From Granulosicoccus sp045106855 (GTDB taxonomy: Bacteria; Pseudomonadota; Gammaproteobacteria; Granulosicoccales; Granulosicoccaceae), in assembly GCA_045106855.1 (NCBI GenBank), contig JBGCFI010000045.1, positions 17,166-81,165 of the forward strand: 64,000 nucleotides of DNA. The letters run 5' to 3'. The translations under genes and the position numbers were made by a program. This document shows, piece by piece, positions 16,914 through 26,188 of the stretch (positions are counted from its first letter, which is position 1; each line of letters starts with the position of its first letter). Below the pieces are notes generated by a model. It did not search any database, was not told where the DNA came from, and saw nothing but the letters and a program-made list of their open reading frames with translations.

Positions 16914-17558
16914 CTACCAGGTATATCGCAAACCGATACCAATGATGTCTGCACCGCCAAGCTCATTTCCAGCTACTGCCACATCAAAGGCTTCGAACGC
17001 TCGATAGACAACCTTTACGTCATAGGTGGTATCAGTGGTGTCAGAGTCACGGTACAGATTGATCGTTGCCTCGCCTTCCAGCTTCGGTGTAAAAGTGCGC
17101 CGTATACCGGCATAAAATTCCTGAAAGCTCTGGTCGGCTTCGCCGGAAAAATTGATTGATGGAATTTCGACCGACACCTCTGTACGACCCAGCATAAAAC
17201 CGGCGATCCAGTCTGATTGGGCCATACGAGAAAACGGGTGATGATAAAGACCACCCGCAGAAAGAACCTGTGCGGAGGCGGTAACGACGACCGAGTTGTC
17301 AACGAAATCGAACTCACTGGCCAGGTCGTCGTATTCCTGATTTAAATACTCCGCCTTGAACGACCAATTATCTGAAATATCCAGCAGCAGAGCGGCTAGC
17401 ACGGGCGGCGAAGCATCCATATCAGTCAGGTATTGCACTTCCAGATAGTTGTAGCTATGAACCGTGGAATTTGTAGAGCTGAACAGGTCCTGAGATAACG
17501 CTGATGTGCTGAATAGCGCGCTGGCAATGACCAGCAACCCTCTAACTGTATGACTCAT
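16914..17558 (-). CDS. Outer-membrane beta-barrel protein
   Basis: 214 residues with a signal peptide ending near ALSQ. The mature chain shows alternating hydrophobic/polar strands of 8-10 residues and ends GADIIGIGLRYTW, with a C-terminal aromatic as expected for BamA-dependent insertion. FYAGIRRTFTPKLEGEATI and YDVKVVYRAF are typical strand pairs. An 8-strand barrel is likely. It resembles the barrel gene at 27.3-28.0 kb in size and style, though obvious sequence identity is low. Function unknown. Confidence 0.75.
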   Translation of the reverse strand: MSHTVRGLLVIASALFSTSALSQDLFSSTNSTVHSYNYLEVQYLTDMDASPPVLAALLLDISDNWSFKAEYLNQEYDDLASEFDFVDNSVVVTASAQVLSAGGLYHHPFSRMAQSDWIAGFMLGRTEVSVEIPSINFSGEADQSFQEFYAGIRRTFTPKLEGEATINLYRDSDTTDTTYDVKVVYRAFEAFDVAVAGNELGGADIIGIGLRYTW

Positions 17559-17743
17559 GGAGAAATTTCGTCCTTAAACGGGGTGATTCCCGGTGCTCCG
17601 GGCTAACAGAACCTCATGTCTCAATAATACACGTTGCCAATTCTTTCAATCGCACCTGTCAAGAAAAAACGTCCCGTCCGTTAAACACGGTACAGGCAAT
17701 CCTTGCCACACATCACGCTTTACTCTTTTCAGGAAAACACAAC

Positions 17744-18835
17744 ATGAAAAATATCGCAAAAAACATCGGCTTGACAATTTGTCTGGCGACTCTGGCTGGC
17801 GGTGCTTTTGCACAAGGCGAATCGGCGAATTCAGAAAATGCACGCATCGTTGGCGGAGTCACCATGGATATTGGCTCTGCGCCAGCAACGATCGCTTTGA
17901 TCAACAACAACACATTGTCACAGACCGGTTCCTATTTTCAGTCGCAATTCTGCGGCGGTACTGTTATCGCGGCGCGCTGGGTCATAACCGCAGCCCACTG
18001 CCTGATACAACCCAATGGTGTGACACCTGCCAGTGACATCAGTATTTTGATGGGTTCAACCGATTTGAACGAACCGGTAAATCAGCCGATTGGAGTCACA
18101 CGCGTGGTCTTGCATCAACAGTACGACGCTCGCTCACAGGCCAATGATATAGCGCTTCTGGAGTTGCAATACGACTCACTGGTCAATCCCGCCTCGCTGG
18201 ATACGCAGAATATAACGCTCAATGACGAAGCTCTCATTGCTGGCTGGGGGGCATTGAATATGGGTAGCAATACCGAGCAGCAGTTGTTTCCAACAAAACT
18301 GCAGGGAGCTCTTGTAAAAATGATCCCGGGCGATGAATGTGGGACGCTGTTTCCTCGCTACTTCCAACAAGTTGATTCACGCAATCTCTGCGCGGGAAGA
18401 CCCGCCGGCGGAGTCGATTCCTGCCAGGGTGATTCCGGAGGTCCACTCTATCGCTACGACAGGAATAATCCGGGAGCGACCTTGATAACCGGTATCACGA
18501 GCTGGGGGCACGGATGTGCCGAGGCTGATGCGCCAGGTGTGTATGTCAGAGTCGCAGCCTATACAGACTGGATATATCAGAACACCGGTATCACCAGCAC
18601 TGGACAACCACAACCACAACCACAACCACAACCACAACCACAACCACAACAGGATGACCCACAACCAGGGCTGTCTCCCTTAGCAATACCCGCATCCCAG
18701 CCCAACTCCAGCAACGGCCTGGTCGCCAATCCGCTGGTGCGATCATCCGGTGGCGGCGCTAGCGGCTATTGGATTTTGATTGTATTGGTCTTTTTCACGG
18801 CGTTACGCCTCTCCAGGGCCCGAAACCAGAACTAA
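17744..18835 (+). CDS. Trypsin-like serine protease with GlyGly-CTERM sorting tail
   Basis: 363 residues. A signal peptide (about 1-24) is followed by a short propeptide, the trypsin start IVGGVTMD and the triad: His85 in TAAHC, Asp135 in NDIALLEL and Ser231 in CQGDSGGPL. Six cysteines fit disulfides. A (Gln-Pro)7 linker encoded by a CAACCA repeat is followed by a tripartite tail: SSGGGASG, a hydrophobic segment YWILIVLVFFTAL and a basic end RLSRAR. This is the GlyGly-CTERM signal processed by rhombosortase, placing the enzyme at the cell surface or secreted by type II secretion. No rhombosortase gene is in the window. Confidence 0.9.
   Translation: MKNIAKNIGLTICLATLAGGAFAQGESANSENARIVGGVTMDIGSAPATIALINNNTLSQTGSYFQSQFCGGTVIAARWVITAAHCLIQPNGVTPASDISILMGSTDLNEPVNQPIGVTRVVLHQQYDARSQANDIALLELQYDSLVNPASLDTQNITLNDEALIAGWGALNMGSNTEQQLFPTKLQGALVKMIPGDECGTLFPRYFQQVDSRNLCAGRPAGGVDSCQGDSGGPLYRYDRNNPGATLITGITSWGHGCAEADAPGVYVRVAAYTDWIYQNTGITSTGQPQPQPQPQPQPQPQQDDPQPGLSPLAIPASQPNSSNGLVANPLVRSSGGGASGYWILIVLVFFTALRLSRARNQN
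18605..18652. repeat. Coding hexanucleotide repeat, 7 x CAACCA
   Basis: Seven perfect CAACCA units at 18605-18646, then CAACAG, encoding the Gln-Pro linker between protease domain and sorting tail. In phase with codons, so length variation is tolerated. Confidence 0.95.
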
Positions 18836-18965
18836 TATGATGAGCGAACTGGCCACTATTCATTTACTGAAGTGCAATCAGCTCCGTAGTAACCTTGTTA
18901 TCCGTCGTCACTACCGCGGCGACGGTATCTACCTTTGGTCAAACTGTGTCATAGACTTTTGAATC

Positions 18966-20750
18966 ATGAACATGCGCCGACATACCGTAATGTTGTTCTG
19001 TCTTACCACTTTGTTGGCATCAGCGATGTCACAGGCGGGACAACACGCGCTATTGATTGGTGTGTCCGACTACACAGATTCACGCATCCCGGATCTGGAA
19101 GGGCCCGTCAACGATGTTCTGGCACTACGCGATGTGTTGCTAAAAAACTGGCAATTCGAAGACACTGATATAACCGTTCTGCTCGACGCCCAGGCAACAG
19201 AGGCCGCCATCCTGAATGCCATCGATGCGCTTAAACACACTACGGACAAAGGCGATGACATCATCATCTACTACTCAGGTCACGGCACCAGCGCGGCCGA
19301 TCCAGACCTGGGTGCACGACTGAATCTTCCGGATGGGTCTGGCGTGATTGTGGGCAGTGATTTCGATCCGGGCAAACTGGATCGAATGTCGTTGCGCCAG
19401 CCTGCTGATGACGGACTACTGGTCGGGCGTTTTGAAATCAGACCCAGGTTGCAAGCACTTGATACCAATCGAAACGTGCTGGTGATATTCGACGCCTGTT
19501 TTTCAGGCAACGCCACACGCGAGGTAGTCTCAATATTCAAACCCACACGAAAACGACAGATCGACTTGAGCGACTACTTTCAAGTTAGTAGTGAGACGGC
19601 CAATTCTACTTCACGAGATAAAATCAACACACCGCAAAAATCCCGTTCGATCACCATCGACCCGGCCGTAAATTTTGTTTACCAGAACACCGTATATTTT
19701 GGCGCAGCAGCGGAGGATCAGTTTGCGGTTGATCTTTCCAAGGCCGAAATTGACGCGGGACTGGTCACAACGTTTGATGGAAAACCACACGGGGGTTTCA
19801 CAGACTCACTACTCAGAGCCTTATCGACACTACCCGATTCATCGAATTCCTTAAGCTTCATTCAACTGTTTAATCGCACCTTGAATCTCTTCAATACCTG
19901 GTGCAAGGCCTGCGGGCACACACCCGTATCCCTGCCCACAGCCAGCACACCCGACAACGAATTACTGGGACGTACAATTCTTATCCCATCACTGTTATTA
20001 GCGAACGATACAGGCTACGACAGCTCATCCGAGCCTGCTCTACAGGAAGCACTGATTATCGAAACCACGCTAGGCGATGGCACTGAGTTGGCGCTGCGAA
20101 GCCTCAATTCCAAAGCAAAAAATACCGTCGCCCATGCAACTACCCCGGATGTCTACTTCACACCAATAAAACAACAGATCAATGCGTATTCATCTGACGG
20201 ACAATTAATCACGCAACTGCCGATTGATACGGATGAAGCGGCCATGGCTCGATGGTTGGCTGGACGCCAATGGTTAAAACGGCGCATGTTGCAAGACCTT
20301 GCAAAAGGTGCCGGGGATTTACAAGTCAGTTTTCGCCATCCATTGTCAAGCAACCGCCTGGGTGCAGGAGAGCATATACACTTCAATGTTCTAAGTGAAA
20401 CACCGGCAAGTCTCGTCGCATTTGTATTAAATGCAAACAGTGAGCTCTCACTCCTTTATCCGGTCAACGACACCGAGCGAGGCACTTTATTGCCTGCTTT
20501 TCAATCACAAAGAATACCTAAACAAGATGAACCAACCATACAGGTCACCCCCCCGTGGGGCACTGACACCGTGATTTTCTACACCTTGCCGACAACTCAT
20601 TCTCTAGAAAACCCTCTGCGTGAATTGGCCTTGCTTGAGACAATACCCTTATCGCACCGTGCGCTAAAGGCATTTGAAAAAGCTCTGAACACCACTGATA
20701 TTCGTTATAGCGCCTCCACCATACGCATTGTCTCGTCACCTAATCCCTGA
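18966..20750 (+). CDS. Exported caspase-like (C14) protein with C-terminal DUF4384-like domain
   Basis: 594 residues with a signal peptide ending near MSQAG. The caspase fold (about 26-300) shows HALLIGVSDYTD, catalytic His106 in YYSGHGTS and Cys178 in VIFDACFSGN. An insertion follows the catalytic His, and FGAAAEDQFAVDL plus GGFTDSLLRAL complete the domain. The C-terminus (about 440-560) resembles DUF4384: GAGEHIHFNVLSETPASLVAF, SELSLLYPVND and a late PPWGTDTVIFYTLP. It begins a probable operon with an anti-sigma-like and a sigma-like gene, 62 bp and then 8 bp apart. This caspase lacks PEGA and FGE parts. Confidence 0.85.
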   Translation: MNMRRHTVMLFCLTTLLASAMSQAGQHALLIGVSDYTDSRIPDLEGPVNDVLALRDVLLKNWQFEDTDITVLLDAQATEAAILNAIDALKHTTDKGDDIIIYYSGHGTSAADPDLGARLNLPDGSGVIVGSDFDPGKLDRMSLRQPADDGLLVGRFEIRPRLQALDTNRNVLVIFDACFSGNATREVVSIFKPTRKRQIDLSDYFQVSSETANSTSRDKINTPQKSRSITIDPAVNFVYQNTVYFGAAAEDQFAVDLSKAEIDAGLVTTFDGKPHGGFTDSLLRALSTLPDSSNSLSFIQLFNRTLNLFNTWCKACGHTPVSLPTASTPDNELLGRTILIPSLLLANDTGYDSSSEPALQEALIIETTLGDGTELALRSLNSKAKNTVAHATTPDVYFTPIKQQINAYSSDGQLITQLPIDTDEAAMARWLAGRQWLKRRMLQDLAKGAGDLQVSFRHPLSSNRLGAGEHIHFNVLSETPASLVAFVLNANSELSLLYPVNDTERGTLLPAFQSQRIPKQDEPTIQVTPPWGTDTVIFYTLPTTHSLENPLRELALLETIPLSHRALKAFEKALNTTDIRYSASTIRIVSSPNP

Positions 20751-20812
20751 AGAACTTTGACACACGCGCACGCATTGATATAGTGAGCTGCGAAGCAGCA
20801 GGAACGCATACC

Positions 20813-21856
20813 TTGACCAACATCGACCCCGACAATCCAACTGAAGAAAATATGCTTGCCTACGCTGCGATTGCTCTTTTTGGCAATTCTGCCAAGGGCG
20901 CAGTACCACAATGGCAGGAGCTAGCCGCCTGGCGACAAGGAACCTTAGACAGTAAACGCTCAGACGAGGTGCTAAGTCATGTCGCCAACGATCCGGCATA
21001 TTTTCAGCAATGGCTTGATATAGCAGAGGCGGAAAGCTGGATTGAGGAGGAGGCTCGAATAGCCAACGAGTCACCTTCAACTGTGACAGACCCCTTGACG
21101 AACACAAGCCCTGAATCATCTAACAAGAGTGAGGCAAAAAAAGTCGCCAACAACGCTGCAGCAACAAAATCTCTTGTTTCCAGATTCACTCAAGCAATAC
21201 ACGCGCTTTTTCAACAACCTCTTCCGGTTTATGGTGGAGCCTTCGCTGCCGTGTTGCTCGCTGTCCTGATTGCACCATTACTTCAAACAGGTGACGGCTT
21301 GTCTCTACAAAGCCAACTGGATCGAAGCACTGATACATACATCAGTACTGGCAATGGACTGACTGGCGCTCCGCCGGTGGGGAGCATTACTCGTCAACTA
21401 AGTGGTTTGTTTGACGAATTATCAAAAAATGAAGTCGAGCAATATCACGTTCAAAAAGGCATTCAGACATTTTATGAAAAACTGCAAGACACACAGAACA
21501 TTCAAACACCTCTGAACGATGCATGGCAAGACTGGTTAGCCAGGCTACCCGCTGAATCACTAGACTGCAATATTGCGGTTGACCCTTCACATTGCCGCAC
21601 AGCCGCTGAGGATCTCCAGCTTCTTGGTCAATGGTCCCTGATGAACGTTGCGGCCTGTAACCTTCGCGCTGAACAAGCAGCAACAGTTTTACAAACTGAA
21701 TTCCTGACGGAACAGTATTCGGTTTACGCGCAGATACAATCACTTCCGGTTACATCGCAAAGTCTGGTTTTTGCCAGGGTGTTACCAGTGCTGAAGTCGC
21801 AATCACCTGAAGCTCTCTGCGCCATTGCCAATGCTGTTCTCGCTGCCAGCCAATAA
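20813..21856 (+). CDS. Single-pass membrane protein, anti-sigma-factor-like
   Basis: About 347 residues from TTG 20813, chosen because AGGAA lies 9 nt upstream; GTG 20783 and ATG 20852 are alternatives. The cytosolic N-terminus contains a FecR-like start (NMLAYAAIALFGNSAKGAVPQWQELAAWRQG; DEVLSHVANDPAYFQQWL, both helical). One TM segment lies near 140-157 (VYGGAFAAVLLAVLIAPLL). The periplasmic part of about 190 residues has no family I know and contains four cysteines that could pair. Placed directly before a sigma-like gene, it is most simply read as the membrane anti-sigma factor, by analogy with FecR/RseA-type pairs. No zinc-finger motif is present. Confidence 0.55.
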   Translation: MTNIDPDNPTEENMLAYAAIALFGNSAKGAVPQWQELAAWRQGTLDSKRSDEVLSHVANDPAYFQQWLDIAEAESWIEEEARIANESPSTVTDPLTNTSPESSNKSEAKKVANNAAATKSLVSRFTQAIHALFQQPLPVYGGAFAAVLLAVLIAPLLQTGDGLSLQSQLDRSTDTYISTGNGLTGAPPVGSITRQLSGLFDELSKNEVEQYHVQKGIQTFYEKLQDTQNIQTPLNDAWQDWLARLPAESLDCNIAVDPSHCRTAAEDLQLLGQWSLMNVAACNLRAEQAATVLQTEFLTEQYSVYAQIQSLPVTSQSLVFARVLPVLKSQSPEALCAIANAVLAASQ

Positions 21857-21863
21857 CCTATGA

Positions 21864-22763
21864 TTGATTCTGGAAATTACCGTCTTGTCTGAAAAAGCAC
21901 TCCACGAAAATCGCCTCAAGAAGCTTTACTCCGAGCACTGGATGACAAGACTGCGATCGTTTGTATCTCGTCGATATCGGGATTTCGGAGATTGGGAAGG
22001 ATGGTTTGAAGAGGCACATCAGAACCTGGCACTAAAGATCAATGCCATGCCTGAAGAACAGGATATCAGCGATGCATTGGTATTCGCCGTATTCAAGAAC
22101 GAACTGGTGACAGTCAAGCGTAATAGATTGGGTTATCCGCGACCACGAGCCTGGCTTCAGCAGTTCAGTGAACTTGGCCAGGATCTTTTTGAGTGGATGT
22201 GCTTACAGAAACTACCTCGTGATCAGATCATTGCCATGGCCGAGAAAAAATCAAAAGAAAGTGCTTATAAAAATACACTACCCGAAAAAACAGACAACAC
22301 AGCATCCAATCACAAGCAACTTCTGATCGAGTTGACAGACACCATGATTCAGAAAAAAGAATGCGATGGTACTCGCCCCAGCACGACGACCAACATTGAT
22401 GATGAGGCCGTTGTACAAATTGCCGCTGATACCCCCAGTGTCGAATCCGCCACTGATCACGCACAACTTGAATTGATGTTGTCATTCATTCTGGGGACTG
22501 CCAATGTCAGCGATGACATCAGAACGCAGGCGACTGAACGCCTGTTGAAACTTAAAGCCAGCCTCAACGAGGAGCCACTGGTGGATGACATGGATGTTCT
22601 TGTATTACGCTGCTACTACTTCCAGGGTATGTCTCAGAACGAGGTTGCCAAACTCGTCAAACAGCCATTACAACGAGTGGTCAGACGACGTGAAGCCGCC
22701 ATCAAACGTATCCGGCAATTCATGGAAGCACACGGACTTACTCGCGAATCATTTGACCTTTAA
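21864..22763 (+). CDS. ECF-like RNA polymerase sigma factor
   Basis: 299 residues in the longest frame; starts are TTG (21864 or 21885), so the exact N-terminus is uncertain. The first 110 residues resemble sigma region 2 (LRSFVSRRYRDFGDWEGWFEEAHQ, then LVFAVFKNELVTVKRNR). A variable acidic spacer follows (about 125-195). The last 70 residues are a sigma region 4 helix-turn-helix: DVLVLRCYYFQGMSQNEVAKLV and QRVVRRREAAIKRI. It is longer than classical ECF factors (about 190) because of the spacer. It begins 8 bp after the anti-sigma-like gene, and a terminator-like hairpin follows. Confidence 0.6.
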   Translation: MILEITVLSEKALHENRLKKLYSEHWMTRLRSFVSRRYRDFGDWEGWFEEAHQNLALKINAMPEEQDISDALVFAVFKNELVTVKRNRLGYPRPRAWLQQFSELGQDLFEWMCLQKLPRDQIIAMAEKKSKESAYKNTLPEKTDNTASNHKQLLIELTDTMIQKKECDGTRPSTTTNIDDEAVVQIAADTPSVESATDHAQLELMLSFILGTANVSDDIRTQATERLLKLKASLNEEPLVDDMDVLVLRCYYFQGMSQNEVAKLVKQPLQRVVRRREAAIKRIRQFMEAHGLTRESFDL

Positions 22764-22772
22764 AACGGTTGA

Positions 22773-22814
22773 TTGACAGCGAGCTGTTTTTTTATATGCA
22801 ACAGCTGCTGTCAA
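22773..22814 (+). terminator. Terminator after the sigma-like gene
   Basis: TTGACAGC (22773-22780) and GCTGTCAA (22807-22814) form an outer 8-bp inverted repeat. Inside, ACAGC-GA-GCTGT is followed directly by T7. Either fold would end the caspase/sigma operon 10 bp after its last stop. Confidence 0.6.
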
Positions 22815-23045
22815 TTTAAAGTTCCAAACTCAGCACCGGGCGTCAGCATTATCAATAAGATACGGCCCATCGCAGAATTCGCATGTTCGCACATAAACAG
22901 CGCAACGATCAGGGCCGTGTACCCCACTAGTTAGCGTTTTGCATCTCTGTGAGCATCAATGCTTGTACAGGGACGTCATCAGGTGGTACAAATAGCCTAG
23001 CTCGAACGTTCGCTATGTCCCATTCAATTGATACAGGAGCAATTC

Positions 23046-23915
23046 ATGCAAATAAAGGTACATTTACTAACGGCCACTCTGTTACTGGGATTAACCAGTG
23101 CGGGTATCCAGGCGCAAGACAACGCGGGCGGTACTCTGGCCAAAATCGCCGAGAACGGCGAAATAGTCATCGGCCATCGTGAATCATCCGTGCCATTTGC
23201 CTATCTCGATGAAAACCAGAAACCCATAGGTTACTCCATCGACTTGTGCATGAAGATCGTTGACGCAGTATCTGAAGAACTTGGCAAGGAGCTTTCGGTA
23301 AAGTATGTTCCCGTGAATCCAAAAACCCGTATTGCTTTGATGGCCAACGGCACCATCGATCTGGAATGCGGTTCAACGACCAACAATCTGACGCGCCAGG
23401 AGCAAGTGGAGTATCTACCCACCACATTCATAACGGGCACCAAGATTCTTACACGCAAGGACAGCGGTATCGCATCTGTTGCGGACCTGGATGGCAAGGC
23501 GGTCGCGCTGGCTCAAGGCACGACCAACGAACGTGCAGTCAAGGCAGCAATCGAAGAAGCCGGGCTTGATGTAAAGATTCTGCCAGTAAGAGATCATGCT
23601 GAAGGTATGCTGTCACTGGAAACTGATCGTGTTGACGCCTACTCCACAGATCACATCCTGTTGTTTGGCCTGATTTCGAAGTCCAAGACACCTGACGACT
23701 TCGCAGTTGTTGGAGATTTCCTGTCATTCGATCCCTATGCCATCATGGTGCGACGTGATGACAGTGCATTTGAGCTGGTTGGCAAGAAAGCCATGGCCTC
23801 ACTCATGCGCTCCGGCGAAATTCTTGATATTTACAGCAAGTGGTTCGATCCTTTAGGCGTTCCAGCTGACGATACCCTGAAAACCGCATTCATGATTGGA
23901 GGTCTGCCAGAATAG
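23046..23915 (+). CDS. gltI: Glutamate/aspartate ABC transporter substrate-binding protein
   Basis: Periplasmic binding protein feeding glutamate and aspartate to GltJK. 289 residues from ATG 23046, with CAGGAG 7 nt upstream. A signal peptide ends near IQAQ. The sequence matches GltI very closely: GEIVIGHRESSVPFAYLDE, IGYSIDLCMKIVDAV, IDLECGSTTNNLTRQ (ligand-binding), LDGKAVALAQGTTNE and IYSKWFDPLG. First gene of an operon with both permeases and the ATPase. Any promoter lies in the 282 bp upstream. Confidence 0.92.
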   Translation: MQIKVHLLTATLLLGLTSAGIQAQDNAGGTLAKIAENGEIVIGHRESSVPFAYLDENQKPIGYSIDLCMKIVDAVSEELGKELSVKYVPVNPKTRIALMANGTIDLECGSTTNNLTRQEQVEYLPTTFITGTKILTRKDSGIASVADLDGKAVALAQGTTNERAVKAAIEEAGLDVKILPVRDHAEGMLSLETDRVDAYSTDHILLFGLISKSKTPDDFAVVGDFLSFDPYAIMVRRDDSAFELVGKKAMASLMRSGEILDIYSKWFDPLGVPADDTLKTAFMIGGLPE

Positions 23916-24012
23916 CCAACGTGCTACTCGTTTATTTGGACATCTGCACATCGGTTGATTCCGGTGTGCAGTCCGTCCTGGATACTTCGATTGCTACAGG
24001 TTTTCCTCGGCA

Positions 24013-24732
24013 ATGAACTACAACTGGGACTGGAGTATCCTGCTCGAAGAAGAGTACCTGCAATGGCTTATCAGCGGATTAGGCTGGACCGTATCCGTTG
24101 CCTTGTGTGCATGGCTAATTGCCATGGTTATTGGATGCATCATTGGCGTAGGTCGCACACTACCCAACCGCCCCATTAGCTTTATATGTACCAGCTATGT
24201 GGAGTTGTTTCGTAACATTCCGTTACTGGTGCAAATGTTTATCTGGTATTTTGCTGTACCGGAAATGGTACCGGACGACCTGGGCCGCTGGATGAAGCGT
24301 GACATGCCTAATCCTGAGTTTGTCACGGCCGTAGTGGCCCTTGGGCTTTATACGGCATCACGTGTCGCGGAACAGGTGCGAGCAGGCATAGAAACCGTAC
24401 CACCAGGATTAAAATCAGCAGCTACAGCCTCTGGACTAAGTACGTTCCAGTCGTACCGCTATATTCAGCTGCCTATTTCCTTCCGACTCATTGTGCCACC
24501 CATGACCTCGGAATTTCTGACTGTATTCAAGAACTCATCGCTTGCGTTAACCATAGGCCTGCTGGAACTGACAGCTCAAAGCCAACAAATCGCAGAATAC
24601 ACTTTTCATGGCTTTGAAGCTTTTACGGCGGCCACGGTTATATACGTTTTCATCGCGCTTATCGTCACAGCCTTAATGCATCTATTGGAACGTCGCACCG
24701 CCATACCCGGTTTTGTTGGCAAGGATGTATAG
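24013..24732 (+). CDS. gltJ: Glutamate/aspartate ABC transporter permease GltJ
   Basis: 239 residues, five or so TM segments. HisM/GltJ-type permease: WLISGLGWTVSVALCAWLIA at the start, YVELFRNIPLLVQMFIWYF, and the EAA loop VPPGLKSAATASGLSTFQSYRYIQLP that contacts the ATPase. The ribosome site at ATG 24013 is weak. It lies 97 bp downstream of gltI, a gap commonly seen where the binding-protein mRNA is stabilised, and 15 bp before the second permease. Confidence 0.9.
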   Translation: MNYNWDWSILLEEEYLQWLISGLGWTVSVALCAWLIAMVIGCIIGVGRTLPNRPISFICTSYVELFRNIPLLVQMFIWYFAVPEMVPDDLGRWMKRDMPNPEFVTAVVALGLYTASRVAEQVRAGIETVPPGLKSAATASGLSTFQSYRYIQLPISFRLIVPPMTSEFLTVFKNSSLALTIGLLELTAQSQQIAEYTFHGFEAFTAATVIYVFIALIVTALMHLLERRTAIPGFVGKDV

Positions 24733-24747
24733 CATGAGCGCGTACCC

Positions 24748-25404
24748 ATGAGCGATTTTGATTTTTCCGTTATCACAGCCTCCCTGCCCTTTCTGGGTCA
24801 AGGTTTGATGTTGAGCCTGTGGTTAACGTTTCTAGCCATTATTGGCGGTATATTTCTGGGAACACTTCTGGCACTTGCCCGATTATCGGGCTTCGCACCA
24901 CTGTCACTCAGCGCAGCCGCCTACGTTAACCTCATACGATCAGTACCACTGATACTGGTTATATTCTGGTTCTACTTCCTGGTACCCCTGGCACTCGGAC
25001 GACCCATAGGCAGTTTTTATTCTGCGCTTATAGCCTTTGTCTTGTTTGAGGCCGCCTACTATTCGGAGATCATGCGCGCCGGTATCCAGAGCGTTCGCAA
25101 GGGTCAGGTCCATGCAGGACAATCAACGGGATTAAACTACTGGCAGATTCAGCGCTATATTGTATTACCACAGGCTTTTCGCAACATGATTCCCATACTG
25201 GTGACACAAGGCATCATTCTGTTTCAGGATACATCACTGGTGTTTGTCGTCAGCTTGCGTGATTTCATGACCGCCTCTTCCATCGTTGCGCGTACGGAAG
25301 GACGATTAGTGGAGATGTATCTGTTTGCCGCCTTAGTCTACTTTGTGATCTGCTTTGCAGGCTCACTCTATGTCAGACGCCTCAACGCCCGGATGGCCAC
25401 GTGA
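24748..25404 (+). CDS. gltK: Glutamate/aspartate ABC transporter permease GltK
   Basis: 218 residues. Hydrophobic permease with LTFLAIIGGIFLGTLLALARLSG, YVNLIRSVPLILVIFWFYF and an EAA loop SVRKGQVHAGQSTGLNYWQ followed by VLPQAFRNMIPILV. It pairs with GltJ to form the membrane channel. Its TGA overlaps the GTG start of gltL (GTGA), indicating translational coupling. Confidence 0.9.
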   Translation: MSDFDFSVITASLPFLGQGLMLSLWLTFLAIIGGIFLGTLLALARLSGFAPLSLSAAAYVNLIRSVPLILVIFWFYFLVPLALGRPIGSFYSALIAFVLFEAAYYSEIMRAGIQSVRKGQVHAGQSTGLNYWQIQRYIVLPQAFRNMIPILVTQGIILFQDTSLVFVVSLRDFMTASSIVARTEGRLVEMYLFAALVYFVICFAGSLYVRRLNARMAT

Positions 25405-26129
25405 TAGAACTACAAAACGTCAGTAAATGGTACGGTGAGTTTCAGGTACTGAAGGAGTGCAGTGCCACCGTAAACAAAGGCCAGGTAGTCGTTGTCTGCG
25501 GGCCTTCCGGCTCGGGAAAATCGACACTCATAAAGTGTGTCAACGGACTCGAACCAGTCCAGAGCGGACAAATTCACGTCGATGGCAAAGAAGTCACTGC
25601 AAAGAAGACAAACCTGACGTTGTTGCGTGCGCGCATCGGTATGGTTTTCCAGCACTTCGAGCTCTATCCACACATGTCGGTACTTGAGAATCTTTGCCTT
25701 GCTCAAGAGAAGGTACTCAAGCGTAGCCGTGACGAGGCTGTCGCCAGAGCTGAGGCACTGATTGAGCGTGTTGGACTGAATGATCACATTAACAAGTATC
25801 CCAGCCAGCTATCCGGCGGGCAGCAGCAACGCGTGGCCATAGCACGCTCTCTGGCCATGGACCCTATCGCCATGTTGTTTGACGAGCCTACCTCAGCCCT
25901 TGATCCAGAGATGATTAACGAGGTTCTGGATGTCATGGTGGGTCTTGCCCACGAAGGAATGACCATGATGGTTGTTACCCATGAGATGGGATTTGCAAGA
26001 AAGGTGGCAGATCGAGTCGTGTTTATGGATGAAGGTGCCATCGTAGAGAATCGCCCGACTAACGAATTTTTTAACAACCCGCAAAGCGAACGTGCACAGG
26101 ATTTTTTATCAAAAATTCTAAACCACTGA
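25401..26129 (+). CDS. gltL: Glutamate/aspartate ABC transporter ATPase GltL
   Basis: 242 residues from a GTG start. Walker A GPSGSGKST (about 34-42), Q-loop VFQHFELYPHM, ABC signature LSGGQQQRVAIARSLA, Walker B IAMLFDEPTSALDPE and the H-loop VVTHEMGFA. These are the marks of the polar amino acid uptake (GlnQ/GltL) branch. It energises GltJK at the cytosolic face of the membrane. A weak stem (ATAACAC / GTGTTAT, 26134-26164) follows the stop. Confidence 0.93.
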   Translation: MIELQNVSKWYGEFQVLKECSATVNKGQVVVVCGPSGSGKSTLIKCVNGLEPVQSGQIHVDGKEVTAKKTNLTLLRARIGMVFQHFELYPHMSVLENLCLAQEKVLKRSRDEAVARAEALIERVGLNDHINKYPSQLSGGQQQRVAIARSLAMDPIAMLFDEPTSALDPEMINEVLDVMVGLAHEGMTMMVVTHEMGFARKVADRVVFMDEGAIVENRPTNEFFNNPQSERAQDFLSKILNH

Positions 26130-26188
26130 ACAGTGATAACACATTCTCAGTAAAGATCGTGTTATGGATCAGTGGGGTGTTTGTGCGC

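Noticed and set aside
14527..20750. Caspase/trypsin antiphage conflict system
   Set aside because: All three proteases carry signal peptides and are exported, and no effector-associated domain or NTPase hub is present.
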